Assembly: GCF_003545765.1 (NCBI RefSeq)
Contig: NZ_QXIO01000007.1
Coordinates: 62,001-126,000 of the forward strand
From: Colwellia sp. RSH04
Lineage (GTDB): Bacteria > Pseudomonadota > Gammaproteobacteria > Enterobacterales > Alteromonadaceae
DNA: 64,000 nucleotides
Direction of reading: 5' to 3'
This document shows positions 25,790-36,289 of this stretch, piece after piece. The notes under the pieces are model-generated. The model had not been told where the DNA came from. It worked only from the letters and a program-made list of their open reading frames with translations, and did not search any database. A program made the translations under genes and the position numbers. Numbering within the stretch: position 1 is the stretch's first letter; the number at the start of each line of letters is the position of its first letter.

Positions 25790-27895
25790 TTAGCATTTTC
25801 TTTTGATAATATCTCTGATAATAAATCGGTTGGGGCTTAAATTAAATAGCATTTCACTATCAACAGGGTAAGGGGTATTGCAGATGTCTGCTGTGATGAT
25901 GTCTGCTGCTAGTGGTGCAGAGCAAAGTCCGCGCGCACCTAAGCCTAAAGCCACATATAAATTATGCACAACAGGGGCTGGCTCACTATAACGCCAGTTT
26001 TTATCTTTTGCTAAATGAGAGTATATGGCTTTATGCGCCGATATATCAGGCATAGCACCGACTACTGGCATATGGTCTTGCGACATACAACGAAGCCTTG
26101 CTTTGCTCGTACTAATATCATTGTCACGCCAATGAATATTTTTTGAAACTTCAGGTAAGCACTGTTCAAGCATAGTTAAATTGTATTTATCATCTTCAGC
26201 AGATGTCTTTGTATTAGTGTCGTTTTTTTGAAAAGTCGCCCCAATACAATGAATGCCCTTATTTTTTGGCGTTAAATATCCTTTATGACAAATCACCGTA
26301 TTTAAAGGTGAAATGTTTTCATTACTTTGCATACTTGTTACTTGGCCACGTGTTGCTGATAGCGGTAAGGATTTTATATACTCCATATCGATAACTTCTG
26401 CACCACCACATACAATTAATACACTTGCGTTAAATTCACCTTTGTTTGTCGTTAATTTCCACTGTGTTTCTTTATTATCTAATGAAGAGTGTTCAAGCGG
26501 GGTGATTTTACGAATATGTGTATTTGTTTTAACTTTCAAACGCCCTGTTTTTTCAGCTGCTTGAATAATTTTTTGAACAAGTTGTTGAGGGGCAGCCCAT
26601 CCAGCATTTGGCATAAATAGCCCGCCATGTTGCAAAGGGATACCTGCTATTCTTGAGGCTTGTGAGCTATCAACACTTTGAATAAGATCTTTAGGCCAAG
26701 CGGCTAACTGATCAAATTTATCTTGTCGGTTTTGCAGGGCCTCTTTGTAAGACAATTCAAGTAAGCCACACCATTGATGATCAAAGTGAAAACCTTGTTG
26801 AAAAATGTCATCGTAAAAGTGCCTAGCACGCCAAAATGCTGCTTGATAAAATAAGCTAATATCATCGTGAGATTGATGTAATAAGGGGTATAAAGCACCA
26901 ATTGCATTACTTGAACCACCTTGTGCAATAGTCTCATCCTTACAATAAAGTGTGATTTTAACCCCTTGTTTCGCTAGTTTATAAGCAATACAAGCAGAGG
27001 CAATACCACCGCCAATAATACTCACGTGCTGAGGCTTTGTTATTATAGGTCTGTGTTGATAACCTTTATGAGGGTTAATACGATGAAACGTACCTCTTAA
27101 TATTTCTTTCTTTTTTCCCTTTGATGGCAGTTTTTCTATCCTAAATCCAACGTCTTGGAGAGCTCTTTTGACAAAGCCTGCCACCGTAAAAGTGGTTAAA
27201 GAGGCTTGCTCTTGACTTAATCTAGCAATTTGTTGAAATAAACCTGCACTCCACATGTCGGGGTTTTTAGCAGGAGAAAAACCGTCTAAATACCAAATAT
27301 CAACCAAGTTACATAATAAATCAGTCTGAGTATTACGCTCGTTTCTAATAGATAATTGCTTTAATCCATTACTGGCATCATCAAAAATAATGGTTAAGTG
27401 CACTTTATTATTTAGAAAGGATGCTTCAAAGACTTGTTCAGTTAAAGTATGTGAACTGGGATATTGTTCAAGAAGCATTTCTGCGTATTTTGATAATTCG
27501 GGTAAGACGGTAAGTGATTGCTGTAATTGCTTTTTATTTAAGGGATATTTTTCGACACTGATAAAATGTAAAGGGGCTATGTCTTGCGAACTTTCACTTT
27601 GAGCATTTTGGTACGCCTGTAAGGTCAATAAAAAATTAAGACCAGTACCAAAACCTGTTTCTGCGATAGTTATTGTGGATTTCGCTTCAATAAAGCGCTG
27701 TTTTATATTATTGCTACAAATAAAAATATCATCACTTTGTTGATAACCTGACTCACTATCAAAATAAATATCATTAAAGCGAGTGCAATAGGGAGCGCCA
27801 TCTTCTTTAAAGGACAGTGTACTTTTTGAATTTGCTGTTATATCAGCGCTTTTAGAATTTTCTATAGACAAAATAGGTACCAATAAAAATATCAC
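25790..27895 (-). CDS. mnmC: Bifunctional tRNA modification enzyme MnmC
   Basis: About 701 residues from the GTG at 27895; a TTG eight codons in (27871) gives a start closer to the usual family N-terminus, so the true start is uncertain. The N-terminal half is the MnmC2 methyltransferase, with [17 protein letters not shown] (SAM-binding) near 80 and [17 protein letters not shown] near 195. The C-terminal half is the FAD-dependent MnmC1 oxidoreductase, with [19 protein letters not shown] near 290 and [17 protein letters not shown] near 665. It converts cmnm5U to mnm5U at the wobble position of tRNAs. It is divergent from fabB, as in E. coli. Confidence 0.95.
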   Translation of the reverse strand: MIFLLVPILSIENSKSADITANSKSTLSFKEDGAPYCTRFNDIYFDSESGYQQSDDIFICSNNIKQRFIEAKSTITIAETGFGTGLNFLLTLQAYQNAQSESSQDIAPLHFISVEKYPLNKKQLQQSLTVLPELSKYAEMLLEQYPSSHTLTEQVFEASFLNNKVHLTIIFDDASNGLKQLSIRNERNTQTDLLCNLVDIWYLDGFSPAKNPDMWSAGLFQQIARLSQEQASLTTFTVAGFVKRALQDVGFRIEKLPSKGKKKEILRGTFHRINPHKGYQHRPIITKPQHVSIIGGGIASACIAYKLAKQGVKITLYCKDETIAQGGSSNAIGALYPLLHQSHDDISLFYQAAFWRARHFYDDIFQQGFHFDHQWCGLLELSYKEALQNRQDKFDQLAAWPKDLIQSVDSSQASRIAGIPLQHGGLFMPNAGWAAPQQLVQKIIQAAEKTGRLKVKTNTHIRKITPLEHSSLDNKETQWKLTTNKGEFNASVLIVCGGAEVIDMEYIKSLPLSATRGQVTSMQSNENISPLNTVICHKGYLTPKNKGIHCIGATFQKNDTNTKTSAEDDKYNLTMLEQCLPEVSKNIHWRDNDISTSKARLRCMSQDHMPVVGAMPDISAHKAIYSHLAKDKNWRYSEPAPVVHNLYVALGLGARGLCSAPLAADIITADICNTPYPVDSEMLFNLSPNRFIIRDIIKRKC

Positions 27896-28015
27896 TTAAT
27901 GATTTATAGTGAGTTATTTTACGCTATATATTGATCGTGATCAGGGATATTTTGCTTTAGCTGTTTGATATTAGTCAAAAGAGCATAGATATATTTTCTG
28001 TTATAGCTTAACATT

Positions 28016-28032
28016 GTGTACATGTGTACGCT
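28016..28032. promoter_or_regulatory. FabR-like operator upstream of fabB
   Basis: On the minus strand the site reads AGCGTACACATGTACAC, close to the palindrome bound by FabR at E. coli fabA and fabB. It lies 82 bases before the fabB start and just upstream of a TATAAT at 28074. FabR represses unsaturated fatty acid synthesis genes. The match is by eye. Confidence 0.55.
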
Positions 28033-28113
28033 GGAAATTATACTTGTAATACCAGTTGATGGAATAATGCTTGTATAATGCAGCAGATTTTTAAATGATA
28101 GATGGTTGATTAA

Positions 28114-29325
28114 ATGAAACGTGTAGTGATTACAGGTATTGGTATTGTATCAAGTATTGGTAACAATGCCGATGAGGTTTTAGCCTCATTAAAAGCAGGA
28201 AAGTCTGGTATAACTCGTTCAGAAAGCTTCGCTGAACAAGGTCTTCGTAGCCAAGTTTGGGGAAAACCCGCTTTAGAAACTAAAGATCATATCGATCGTA
28301 AAGCATTACGTTTCATGGGCGATGCTGCTGGTTATGCATACATCGCGATGGATCAAGCCATTGCAGACTCTAAATTAACCAAAGAGCAAGTATCTAACTT
28401 TCGTACAGGTATTGTTGCTGGCTCTGGCGGTGCATCTTCAGCAAATATTGTTGCCTCATCAGATACTTTAAGAAATAAAGGCATTCGCCGTGTTGGTCCT
28501 TATGCTGTACCCAAAACAATGGGGAGCACTTGTTCTGCCTGTTTAGCAACGCCATTTGAAATTAAAGGTGTTAACTATTCAATTAGCTCTGCTTGTGCCA
28601 CTAGCGCACATTGTATTGGTCATGCGATGGAGCTTATTCAATTAGGCAAACAAGATGTTGTATTTGCTGGTGGTGGTGAAGAAGTTGATTGGTCATTGGC
28701 TATGATGTTTGATGGCATGGGTGCGTTATCTTCTAAATATAACGATAACCCTGAAACAGCTTCACGTACGTATGATGCTGACAGAGATGGTTTTGTTATT
28801 TCTGGCGGTGGCGGTATGGTTGTTGTAGAAGAATTAGAGCATGCTTTAGCACGTGGCGCACATATTTATGCTGAAATTGTTGGCTATGGCGCTACTTCAG
28901 ACGGTTATGATATGGTTGCTCCAAGTGGTGAAGGTGCGGTGCGTTGTATGCAACAAGCAATGGAAGGCGTTGAAGGTAAGATTGATTACTTAAATACTCA
29001 TGGTACATCTACACCGGTTGGTGATGTAAAAGAGCTTGGTGCTATTCAAGAGTTATTTGGTAATGATTCACCAGCGATTAGTGCAACAAAAGCAATGTCT
29101 GGACATGCATTAGGTGCTGCTGGTGTTCATGAAGCAATTTACTCTATTTTAATGATGGAAAATGACTTTGTTGCTCCGTCTATTAATATCGATACATTAG
29201 ATGAGCAAGCTCAAGGTCTAGATATTGTTACTGAAAAACGTGATGCTAAACTTGATCTTATCATGTCCAACAGTTTCGGCTTTGGTGGTACAAACGCTAC
29301 CCTAGTGATGAAGAAATATAAATAA
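28114..29325 (+). CDS. fabB: Beta-ketoacyl-ACP synthase I (FabB)
   Basis: A 403-residue condensing enzyme (E. coli 406). The catalytic Cys is in [14 protein letters not shown] near 163; the two active-site histidines are in [11 protein letters not shown] near 298 and [13 protein letters not shown] near 333. The N-terminus [16 protein letters not shown] and the glycine-rich end [14 protein letters not shown] are typical. It extends acyl chains and is essential for unsaturated fatty acids, which matters for membrane fluidity in the cold. A FabR-like site precedes it and a strong terminator follows, so it is a single-gene unit. It is divergent from mnmC. Confidence 0.98.
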   Translation: MKRVVITGIGIVSSIGNNADEVLASLKAGKSGITRSESFAEQGLRSQVWGKPALETKDHIDRKALRFMGDAAGYAYIAMDQAIADSKLTKEQVSNFRTGIVAGSGGASSANIVASSDTLRNKGIRRVGPYAVPKTMGSTCSACLATPFEIKGVNYSISSACATSAHCIGHAMELIQLGKQDVVFAGGGEEVDWSLAMMFDGMGALSSKYNDNPETASRTYDADRDGFVISGGGGMVVVEELEHALARGAHIYAEIVGYGATSDGYDMVAPSGEGAVRCMQQAMEGVEGKIDYLNTHGTSTPVGDVKELGAIQELFGNDSPAISATKAMSGHALGAAGVHEAIYSILMMENDFVAPSINIDTLDEQAQGLDIVTEKRDAKLDLIMSNSFGFGGTNATLVMKKYK

Positions 29326-29345
29326 AATTCATCAAATCGTATAGT

Positions 29346-29388
29346 AAATCCTGATGGTTAGTATTTACTAATCATCAGGATTTTTTTT
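29346..29388 (+). terminator. Intrinsic terminator of fabB
   Basis: An 18-base-pair stem (29346-29363 with 29366-29383, one wobble pair) with a two-base loop is followed by T residues to 29388. Confidence 0.93.
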
Positions 29389-29455
29389 GTCATAAAAACA
29401 GACCTTTTAAACTATTTCGGTATAATCGAATCAAACAAGACATTAATTATCCATA

Positions 29456-30595
29456 ATGAATATTTTTTACGATGAAAATATGCCGTTTGCGCAAGAGTTT
29501 TTTACTGATTTAGGTAATCTTCACTCTTTTTCTGGACGAGAATTGCAAGCTGAAGATATTAAAGACGCCGATGTATTATTAGTGCGTTCTATTACTCAAG
29601 TGAATGCAGCGCTTTTAGCGCAAGCGCAACAGTTAAAGTTTGTTGGTACTGCGACTATTGGTACCGATCATATTGATCAAGCCTATTTGAAACAGCAAGG
29701 TATAGCATTTTATTCTGCTCCTGGTTGTAACGCTATTTCGGTTGCTGAATATGTATTGAGTGCTTTGGTCGTTTTAGCAGAACGCTATTTAATTAACTTA
29801 TCAACGTTAACGGTTGGTATTGTTGGTGCAGGAAATACTGGCAGTCGACTTGCTGAAAAGCTATCAGCATTAGATATTACGTATAAATTGTGTGATCCGC
29901 TGCTCGAAGCGAAGCAGGGTAACGCCAACAATGATACGCGTAAATATTACCCTTTAGATGAAGTATTAAAATGCGATGTTATTTCATTGCATGTACCAAA
30001 AACGATGGAAGGTGAACACCGTACATTTAAGTTGCTTAATGAACAAAGGTTATCTGCTCTGCAAAATGAGCAAATTCTTATTAGTGCTTGTCGTGGTGAA
30101 GTAATAGATAATGACGCTTTACTTCGCTTAAAAGAACAAGGGCATGGTGTAAAACTTGTGCTTGATGTTTGGCAAGGAGAGCCTAATGTTCTAGAGCCAT
30201 TAGTACCATTTACTGAAATAGCGACAGCACACATTGCTGGTTATAGCTTAGAAGGAAAAGCTCGTGGTAGTGAAATGCTCTATCAGGCATTATGTAATGA
30301 GCTGAAAATAGCAGCAAAACATCACTTAACTGACTTTTTACCAGCAGCAAATATTTCCTCTATAGAAATAACGCAGCAATTTGATCAAATAGTACTAAAC
30401 CAGATAGTCAAAATGGTTTACGATGTCAGACGAGATGATGCTATTTTTCGTCAACAATTATCTGAACAAGGATTCGATACCATTAGAAAAACATACCCAG
30501 TTCGCAGGGAGTTTTCTTCAGTCAGTGTATCTTTATCTAAAAATGCCTACAGCGATGTGCCACATCGTTTAGGCTTTACAAAAACGTCCAACTAA
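29456..30595 (+). CDS. pdxB: Erythronate-4-phosphate dehydrogenase
   Basis: A 379-residue D-2-hydroxyacid dehydrogenase (E. coli 378). The N-terminus MNIFYDENMPFA is diagnostic. The NAD-binding motif VGIVGAGNTGSRLAEKL lies near 118-134. Catalytic Arg, Glu and His are in SACRGEVIDN near 207, DVWQGEPNV near 237 and ATAHIAGYS near 253. The C-terminal dimerisation domain is complete. It oxidises 4-phosphoerythronate in the pyridoxal phosphate pathway. asd follows after 14 bases. A TATAAT at 29421 may be part of its promoter. Confidence 0.97.
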   Translation: MNIFYDENMPFAQEFFTDLGNLHSFSGRELQAEDIKDADVLLVRSITQVNAALLAQAQQLKFVGTATIGTDHIDQAYLKQQGIAFYSAPGCNAISVAEYVLSALVVLAERYLINLSTLTVGIVGAGNTGSRLAEKLSALDITYKLCDPLLEAKQGNANNDTRKYYPLDEVLKCDVISLHVPKTMEGEHRTFKLLNEQRLSALQNEQILISACRGEVIDNDALLRLKEQGHGVKLVLDVWQGEPNVLEPLVPFTEIATAHIAGYSLEGKARGSEMLYQALCNELKIAAKHHLTDFLPAANISSIEITQQFDQIVLNQIVKMVYDVRRDDAIFRQQLSEQGFDTIRKTYPVRREFSSVSVSLSKNAYSDVPHRLGFTKTSN

Positions 30596-30609
30596 GAAGA
30601 GAGAGGATC

Positions 30610-31629
30610 ATGGCACAAAAATTTGATGTATGCATACTTGGCGCAACAGGGCTAGTTGGCAAAACCATTATGGAAATTTTAGAAGAAAGAGATTTCCCAA
30701 TTAATAAATTATACCCGTTAGCCAGCGCTCGTTCAGCTGGTGAGTTTATTGAATTTAATGGTGAAAGCATTGAAGTACTTGACGCTGATCACTTTGATTG
30801 GAGCCAAGCACAAATTGGATTCTTCTCTGCAGGTGGCGCGACATCAGCTAAATATGCTCCAATGGCGGGTGAGGCAGGTTGTATTGTTATTGATAATACA
30901 TCGGAGTTTAGATATGAAGCCGATATTCCTTTAATTGTACCTGAAGTAAACCCACATGCATTAGCTGAATATCGAAATCGTAATATTATTGCTAACCCTA
31001 ACTGTTCTACCATTCAAATGCTCGTTGCGTTGAAGCCAATTCATGATGCAGTAGGTGTTAGTCGAGTTAATGTAAGTACCTATCAGTCAGTTTCTGGTGG
31101 TGGTAAAGAAGCAATGGATGAGTTAGCAAAGCAAACCGCTGATTTATTAAGTGGCAAGCCGGTTGAAAGCAAGAATTTCAGCCGACAAATTGCCTTTAAT
31201 GTTATTCCACAAATTGATGTCTTTTTAGATAATGGCTACACTAAAGAAGAAATGAAAATGGTGTGGGAAACTAAAAAGATTCTAGGCGATGACAATGTAC
31301 TTGTTAACCCCACAGCAGTGCGTGTTCCTGTGTTTTATGGGCACGGTGAAGCATTACACATTGAAACGAATGCACCAATATCCGCCGAAGAAGTGAAAGA
31401 GCTTTTAGCACAGTCGCCAGGACTTGTTGTATGTCCTAATGATGAAGATTTCCCAACACAAATTGGCGACGCTAGTGGTAAAGATGAAACTTATGTCGGT
31501 CGCATCCGTGAAGATATTAGCCATAATAATGGCATTAATATGTGGATTGTGGCTGATAATGTCCGCAAAGGTGCGGCAACAAACAGTGTTCAAATTGCCG
31601 AACTGTTAATAAAAGATCATTTGATTTAA
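30610..31629 (+). CDS. asd: Aspartate-semialdehyde dehydrogenase
   Basis: A 339-residue enzyme that reduces aspartyl phosphate to aspartate semialdehyde for Lys, Met, Thr and diaminopimelate synthesis. It has the NADP loop GATGLVGKTIMEIL near 10, the catalytic Cys in ANPNCSTIQM near 134, the histidine in YGHGEALHIE near 245 and the end motif DNVRKGAATNSVQIAELL. E. coli has the inactive paralogue usg in this position after pdxB; here the catalytic residues are present, so an active enzyme is likely. It has its ribosome site GAGAGGA and ends in a strong terminator. Confidence 0.95.
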   Translation: MAQKFDVCILGATGLVGKTIMEILEERDFPINKLYPLASARSAGEFIEFNGESIEVLDADHFDWSQAQIGFFSAGGATSAKYAPMAGEAGCIVIDNTSEFRYEADIPLIVPEVNPHALAEYRNRNIIANPNCSTIQMLVALKPIHDAVGVSRVNVSTYQSVSGGGKEAMDELAKQTADLLSGKPVESKNFSRQIAFNVIPQIDVFLDNGYTKEEMKMVWETKKILGDDNVLVNPTAVRVPVFYGHGEALHIETNAPISAEEVKELLAQSPGLVVCPNDEDFPTQIGDASGKDETYVGRIREDISHNNGINMWIVADNVRKGAATNSVQIAELLIKDHLI

Positions 31630-31703
31630 GTTTTAACTAACAACTTAATTTGCTGCACTGCTTTAGCAACTGATGCAACCTTAAGTAAATTAAAGAAAAA
31701 GTA

Positions 31704-31748
31704 AAACTCGTCGTTAACTATAATACATAGTTGGCGGCGAGTTTTTTT
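31704..31748 (+). terminator. Intrinsic terminator of pdxB-asd
   Basis: A long stem starting AAACTCGTCG (31704) pairs with CGGCGAGTTT up to 31744 with a few wobble pairs and is followed by T residues. The rest of the 354-base gap to fimV is AT-rich and holds one clear palindrome. Confidence 0.87.
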
Positions 31749-31895
31749 GTTTTGAGCAATAAAGTTTTTATTGTCATAATAATGCAAGACATCTGACTTG
31801 AATTTGGTATTATCTTATTCATAAGTAAGTGATTTGGAATAATCTTTGCTTAAGTTTGATAAGCTGTTATAGATTTCAGCTGCGTAGCGGTTATT

Positions 31896-31909
31896 GCCAA
31901 ATATTTGGC
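31896..31909. repeat. 14-base palindrome upstream of fimV
   Basis: GCCAAATATTTGGC is a perfect palindrome, and the symmetry extends to 20 bases with one mismatched pair. It lies 75 bases before the fimV start and could be an operator, but no regulator is suggested. Confidence 0.5.
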
Positions 31910-31983
31910 GATAGAGCACGAATAATCTAAATCTAATTCACATAATAATTTTTGATAGAAAGCGATTTTACTAGGAAGTCTTC

Positions 31984-34900
31984 ATGCAAAGTTTACTGCG
32001 CCTTTGCCTTTGGCAGGTAGTTATTGTCAGCATATTGTTCGCTCAAATACCAGCACATGCTGAAGAAGAACGTGGCATTCGTATGCGTGGCCCTAAAAGT
32101 ACTGATGTTTTTCCTTATGAAAAATATGGCCCTATCAGTGCTAAAGACACCTTGTGGAATATTGCTTTAAGAGTTAGGCCTGATAATCGTTTAACTGTCT
32201 ATCAAGTTATGCAGGCTTTATTTCAAGAAAACCCTCAAGCATTCGTTGAAAATAATCGTAATCACCTAGTCGAGGGACAATACATTAAAATACCGTCATT
32301 TGAACAAATGATGGCCATTGATACCAATAATGCACGCTCTAAAACTGAGCAAGATGAAAAAGCATGGCAAAAGAAACAACCTCAATCTGTTAAAAAACAA
32401 AAGATACCTACTCAACCAACTGTAAAAAAAGAAGATCTAGATACAGTTAAAGTTGAAATTAATGAAAAGCTTCAAACCATTGACACCGCACAACAACAAC
32501 GTCTCGAAAATATTCAACAAGATGTTCTGGACTCAATTGATGGCTTGCAGGCTATATTGAAAGAAAATGAATCGCTGAGGGATAGACTGTCAAGTTTTAA
32601 CCAACAGCTTGAAGTGATGCAAGATGAAGTAGCGAAAGGCAAAGAAATAAAGTTACAGATGGATGACATGATAAAGCTTCAACAAGCTTTACTTGCTAAG
32701 GCTGAAGCGCGAGAACAAGAACTGTTGTTGGCAAAACAGCAAGCTGAAATGGATAAAAGTGACTTTATAAATAACCCATTGTTTTTAGTGGCAATGTCTA
32801 CCATCCCTGCTTCTATTTTAGTGGGTTTCTTTATTTTATATTTGAAAAGAAAGCGCGAAACCAAAGATGATGACAGTTTTGTTGAAGAGTTGTTTGATGC
32901 TGAGAAAACGGAAGAAAAACCAGAAAAAGAAGCAAGTTTAAATGATGAGTTAGGTCTTGATGAAGATTTATCGCTTGATGATGAATTGTCATTAGATGAT
33001 GAGCTTGGTTTAGATGATGATTTATCCCTTGATGATGAGTTAGAGTTAGATGATGATCTATCCATTGACTTATTAGATGGTGATGATTCCGACGATGACA
33101 TTCATTTAGACGATGATGATGCTTTAGATGATTTGGATGATCTTGAAGATATATTGCTTGATGATGAAAGCGAACTAGAACCATTAGAGAATGGCGAGTT
33201 AGACCAAGACGATTTAGATTCACTGCTCTCTGGACTTGAAGAAGAAGATTCACCCAAAGAAGACGCTGATGAAAGTGAAGTGCTAGCTGGCGGTGAACTG
33301 AATCAAGATGATTTAAATGATTTATTAGGTGATTTAAGTAGCGTTGATGAAGAAGATGATATCGATACCATTACTGAGCCTGAAGCAGAGGAAAGTGCTG
33401 GTATAGAAGAGATTGATATTGATGAAGCATTAGCTGGTGCTGAATCTAAAGATGTTGCTGATGAGTTACCAGCCGAAGTTACTGATCCTGATGATATTGA
33501 TGCCTTACTTGACTCAATGAATGACTCGCAGAGTGATTCAACTGAAGACGTTGATGCTCAAGAAAATAATGTTGTTGATGAGTTACCAGCCGAAGTTACT
33601 GATCCTGATGATATCGATGCCTTACTTGACTCAATGAATGACTCGCAGAGTGATTCAACTGAAGACGTTGATGCTCAAGAAAATAATGTTGCTGATGAGT
33701 TACCAGCCGAAGTTACTGATCCTGATGATATCGATGCCTTACTTGATTCAATGAATGATTCAAAGGCTGGCTCGCAAAGTGATTCAATTGATGAGCTAAC
33801 AGAGCAGGTTTCTGCTGAAGAAATTGCCCTAGAAGAAATTGTGCCTGAGGAGATTACTCCAGAAGAGATCGATGTCCAAGAAAGTAGCGTTGCTGATAAA
33901 TTACCTGTCGAAGTCACCGATCCTGATGATATTGATGCCTTACTTGACTCAATGAATGGCTCAATGAATGATTCGCAAAGTGATTTAACTGATGAACCAG
34001 CAGAGCAGGCTTCTGCTGAAGAAATTGCCCTAGAAGAAATTGTGCCTGAGGAGATTACTCCTGAAGAGGTTGATGTCCAAGAAAGTAGCGTTGCTGATGA
34101 ATTACCAGCCGAAGTCACAGACCCTGATGATATCGATGCTTTACTTGATTCAATGGCTGATGCAATGCCTGAAGAGTCAGCAAGCTCACCAGCAAATAAT
34201 CTTGCTGATGAACTACCTGATGATGTCACCGATCCTGATGATATCGATGCTCTTCTTGATTCAATGAATGGCATTACTCCAGATATGAGTGATAAGCCTT
34301 CAAATACGACTATACCAGAAGTTATCGATACCTCAGAAACATTAGAGGAAGAGGCCTCAGAGAATGCTAATAAAATTAACCAATTTACTGAAGAATATGT
34401 TGCTCCATTCTTAAATGCTGATTTTAATGATGTTCGAAATGATGAAGGTGTTAATGAAGAAAACACAACTGAATCAAAAGATATTATTGATGATGAACTA
34501 GATATCGATGCATTAATCTCAGAAGTGAATGAAGAGAAAAGTGAGTCAATTGCTGCAAACGAGCAAGTAGAACAGCAAGCCTCTGAAGCTCTCGATAACC
34601 TCGACTTTACAGATGAAAATGTATTAGCAGATTTACTTGCTGAAAATATAGATGAAAACTCCGTCAGTGAAGAGTTACCTAACCAAGATGAAAACGAGGT
34701 TGCACTGACACAAGAGACAGCTAGTGAAATTGAAGATATTGAGGAGTTAGACAATACCGATTTTGATGAGTTACTTGCCAATATTAAAGAAGAGTCTGTA
34801 TCAGCTGATAGTAATACTTTAGAAGAAGATGTGTTAGAGGATATTGGAGATTCGTTAATTGCTGACGTTACTCCTCAAGACAATAGCTCAGCCACTCAAC

Positions 34901-35217
34901 AGCAAGAAAAAGAACAAGATTTTGTCTCAGTTGATGACTTGCTATCAGACAGTCAAATAGAAGAGTCTGATAACGAGCCCTATGAAAAGACTAATATAGA
35001 TGTAGGTTTAAATGAGTATGCAGAGTTTGCAAAAGATAGTAAAGCTATTGATGTAGATGATAATAGTGACGTAGCTGGAAAGCTTGATTTAGCTAAGGTA
35101 TACGTTGAAATTGGTGATAAAGATAATGCAAAAGCCGTACTCGATGAAGTTTTGGTAAAAGGTGATGAACAGCAGAAATCTCAAGCTGAAGACTTGTTAG
35201 CTAAGCTTATGAGTTAA
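31984..35217 (+). CDS. fimV: FimV/HubP-family polar landmark protein
   Basis: A 1077-residue protein. A signal peptide (LLRLCLWQVVIVSILFAQIPAHA) precedes a LysM-like peptidoglycan-binding domain (about 45-100, with AKDTLWNIALRVRPD and HLVEGQYIKIP). A coiled coil covers about 150-255, then one membrane helix (LFLVAMSTIPASILVGFFIL, about 261-280). The cytoplasmic part is extremely acidic, with LDDELSLDD-type repeats and six copies of a DELPAEVTDPDDIDALLDS repeat. The end is the FimV C-terminal TPR-like domain (KLDLAKVYVEIGDKDNAKAV). Such proteins organise the cell pole, type IV pili, flagella and chromosome origin. It stands between asd and truA, as in Vibrio and Pseudomonas. Confidence 0.95.
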   Translation: MQSLLRLCLWQVVIVSILFAQIPAHAEEERGIRMRGPKSTDVFPYEKYGPISAKDTLWNIALRVRPDNRLTVYQVMQALFQENPQAFVENNRNHLVEGQYIKIPSFEQMMAIDTNNARSKTEQDEKAWQKKQPQSVKKQKIPTQPTVKKEDLDTVKVEINEKLQTIDTAQQQRLENIQQDVLDSIDGLQAILKENESLRDRLSSFNQQLEVMQDEVAKGKEIKLQMDDMIKLQQALLAKAEAREQELLLAKQQAEMDKSDFINNPLFLVAMSTIPASILVGFFILYLKRKRETKDDDSFVEELFDAEKTEEKPEKEASLNDELGLDEDLSLDDELSLDDELGLDDDLSLDDELELDDDLSIDLLDGDDSDDDIHLDDDDALDDLDDLEDILLDDESELEPLENGELDQDDLDSLLSGLEEEDSPKEDADESEVLAGGELNQDDLNDLLGDLSSVDEEDDIDTITEPEAEESAGIEEIDIDEALAGAESKDVADELPAEVTDPDDIDALLDSMNDSQSDSTEDVDAQENNVVDELPAEVTDPDDIDALLDSMNDSQSDSTEDVDAQENNVADELPAEVTDPDDIDALLDSMNDSKAGSQSDSIDELTEQVSAEEIALEEIVPEEITPEEIDVQESSVADKLPVEVTDPDDIDALLDSMNGSMNDSQSDLTDEPAEQASAEEIALEEIVPEEITPEEVDVQESSVADELPAEVTDPDDIDALLDSMADAMPEESASSPANNLADELPDDVTDPDDIDALLDSMNGITPDMSDKPSNTTIPEVIDTSETLEEEASENANKINQFTEEYVAPFLNADFNDVRNDEGVNEENTTESKDIIDDELDIDALISEVNEEKSESIAANEQVEQQASEALDNLDFTDENVLADLLAENIDENSVSEELPNQDENEVALTQETASEIEDIEELDNTDFDELLANIKEESVSADSNTLEEDVLEDIGDSLIADVTPQDNSSATQQQEKEQDFVSVDDLLSDSQIEESDNEPYEKTNIDVGLNEYAEFAKDSKAIDVDDNSDVAGKLDLAKVYVEIGDKDNAKAVLDEVLVKGDEQQKSQAEDLLAKLMS
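33454..34270 (+). repeat. In-frame tandem repeats within fimV
   Basis: Six copies of the DELPAEVTDPDDIDALLDS unit start at 33454, 33571, 33688, 33889, 34090 and 34201. Spacings are 117, 117, 201, 201 and 111 bases, all multiples of three. The first two 117-base units differ at only two positions that I can see, so the array has been duplicated or homogenised recently. Confidence 0.92.
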
Positions 35218-35316
35218 TTACATCAATATTTTATATCAAAGCATGGCGAGGTATTAAAAAATAATGGATAATGCGCAGTAATTTTTTCAATCTAAACGTT
35301 TAAGTGAATAATTAAC

Positions 35317-36096
35317 ATGCGTTATGCATTAGGTATTGAATATGACGGTAAGAATTATTGTGGTTGGCAACGTCAAAAGACCGTTATCAGTGTTCAACAA
35401 ACCCTAGAACAAGCGTTATCAAAAATAGCGGATGAACCTATAGAAGTGGTTTGCGCGGGTCGAACTGACACAGGTGTTAATGCAACTAACCAAGTTATTC
35501 ATTTTGATACAGATAAAGTAAGAAAAGAGGTGGCTTGGACATTGGGTGTGAATACACACTTACCTAAAGATGTTGCAGTTAAGTGGGTTAAGCAAGTAGA
35601 AGATGACTTTCATGCTCGCTTTAGTGCCACGGCTAGACGTTATCGATATATAATTTTTAATAGTCCAATTCGCAGTGCAATATTAAATCATGGTATTAGT
35701 CATTGTCATTTTGAGTTAGATGAAAACCTTATGCAGGAAGGCGCTCAGTATTTAATAGGTCGCCATGACTTCACTTCATATAGAACCGTACATTGCCAAT
35801 CGCACTCTCCGGTAAGAACCATTGAACATTGTCAAGTAAGTCGACAAGGTAAATATATTATTGTAGATATAAAAGCGAATGCTTTTTTACACCACATGGT
35901 TAGAAATATTGTTGGTAGTTTAATGCGTGTTGGTCAATCTATTGAGCCAACTAAATGGATTGGAGAAGTGTTAGAACAAAAAAACCGATGCATGGCGGGT
36001 GTTACGGCTCCACCTGAAGGGCTATATTTTGTTGATGTCGATTACCCTGAACACTTTAATATTCCCAAGCATCCTTTAGGGCCATTGTTTTTATAA
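35317..36096 (+). CDS. truA: tRNA pseudouridine synthase A
   Basis: A 259-residue enzyme that makes pseudouridine at positions 38-40 of the tRNA anticodon stem-loop. The catalytic Asp lies in [19 protein letters not shown] near residue 50. [19 protein letters not shown] at the start and [19 protein letters not shown] near 190 are typical. The start follows a poorly defined ribosome site. It is the first of the conserved run truA-accD-folC-dedD-cvpA-purF, though a probable terminator lies between truA and accD. Confidence 0.98.
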   Translation: MRYALGIEYDGKNYCGWQRQKTVISVQQTLEQALSKIADEPIEVVCAGRTDTGVNATNQVIHFDTDKVRKEVAWTLGVNTHLPKDVAVKWVKQVEDDFHARFSATARRYRYIIFNSPIRSAILNHGISHCHFELDENLMQEGAQYLIGRHDFTSYRTVHCQSHSPVRTIEHCQVSRQGKYIIVDIKANAFLHHMVRNIVGSLMRVGQSIEPTKWIGEVLEQKNRCMAGVTAPPEGLYFVDVDYPEHFNIPKHPLGPLFL

Positions 36097-36098
36097 AC

Positions 36099-36160
36099 GG
36101 CCAGCATCTGTGTAAAAACATGTTAAAGCAACAAAAAGATACACAGCTGACCAGTTTTTT
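36099..36160 (+). terminator. Probable terminator after truA
   Basis: GGCCAG plus CTGTGTA (36099-36114, three-base bulge) can pair with TACACAG plus CTGACC (36140-36152), followed by six T residues. The loop is long, so strength is uncertain. Confidence 0.45.
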
Positions 36161-36289
36161 ATATTAAATATAGGCTAAACTATGCTCTAATACGCGGTTT
36201 AGATTAGCATTCTTTTAAAATGATGTTTGATGAACAAGTTTTCATCAAATAGTCGATTTATATTCGTTGCAATAGGCAAAAGTAAAATT

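Noticed and set aside
33454..34270. Regular repeats resembling a CRISPR array
   Set aside because: The units are long, spaced in multiples of three, stay in frame and encode a protein repeat in FimV. There are no cas genes.
33675..34781. A 368-codon serine-rich open frame on the minus strand
   Set aside because: It is the antisense of the Asp/Glu-rich repeats of fimV; GAT/GAA-type codons read as Ser-rich on the other strand. It has no gene-like features.
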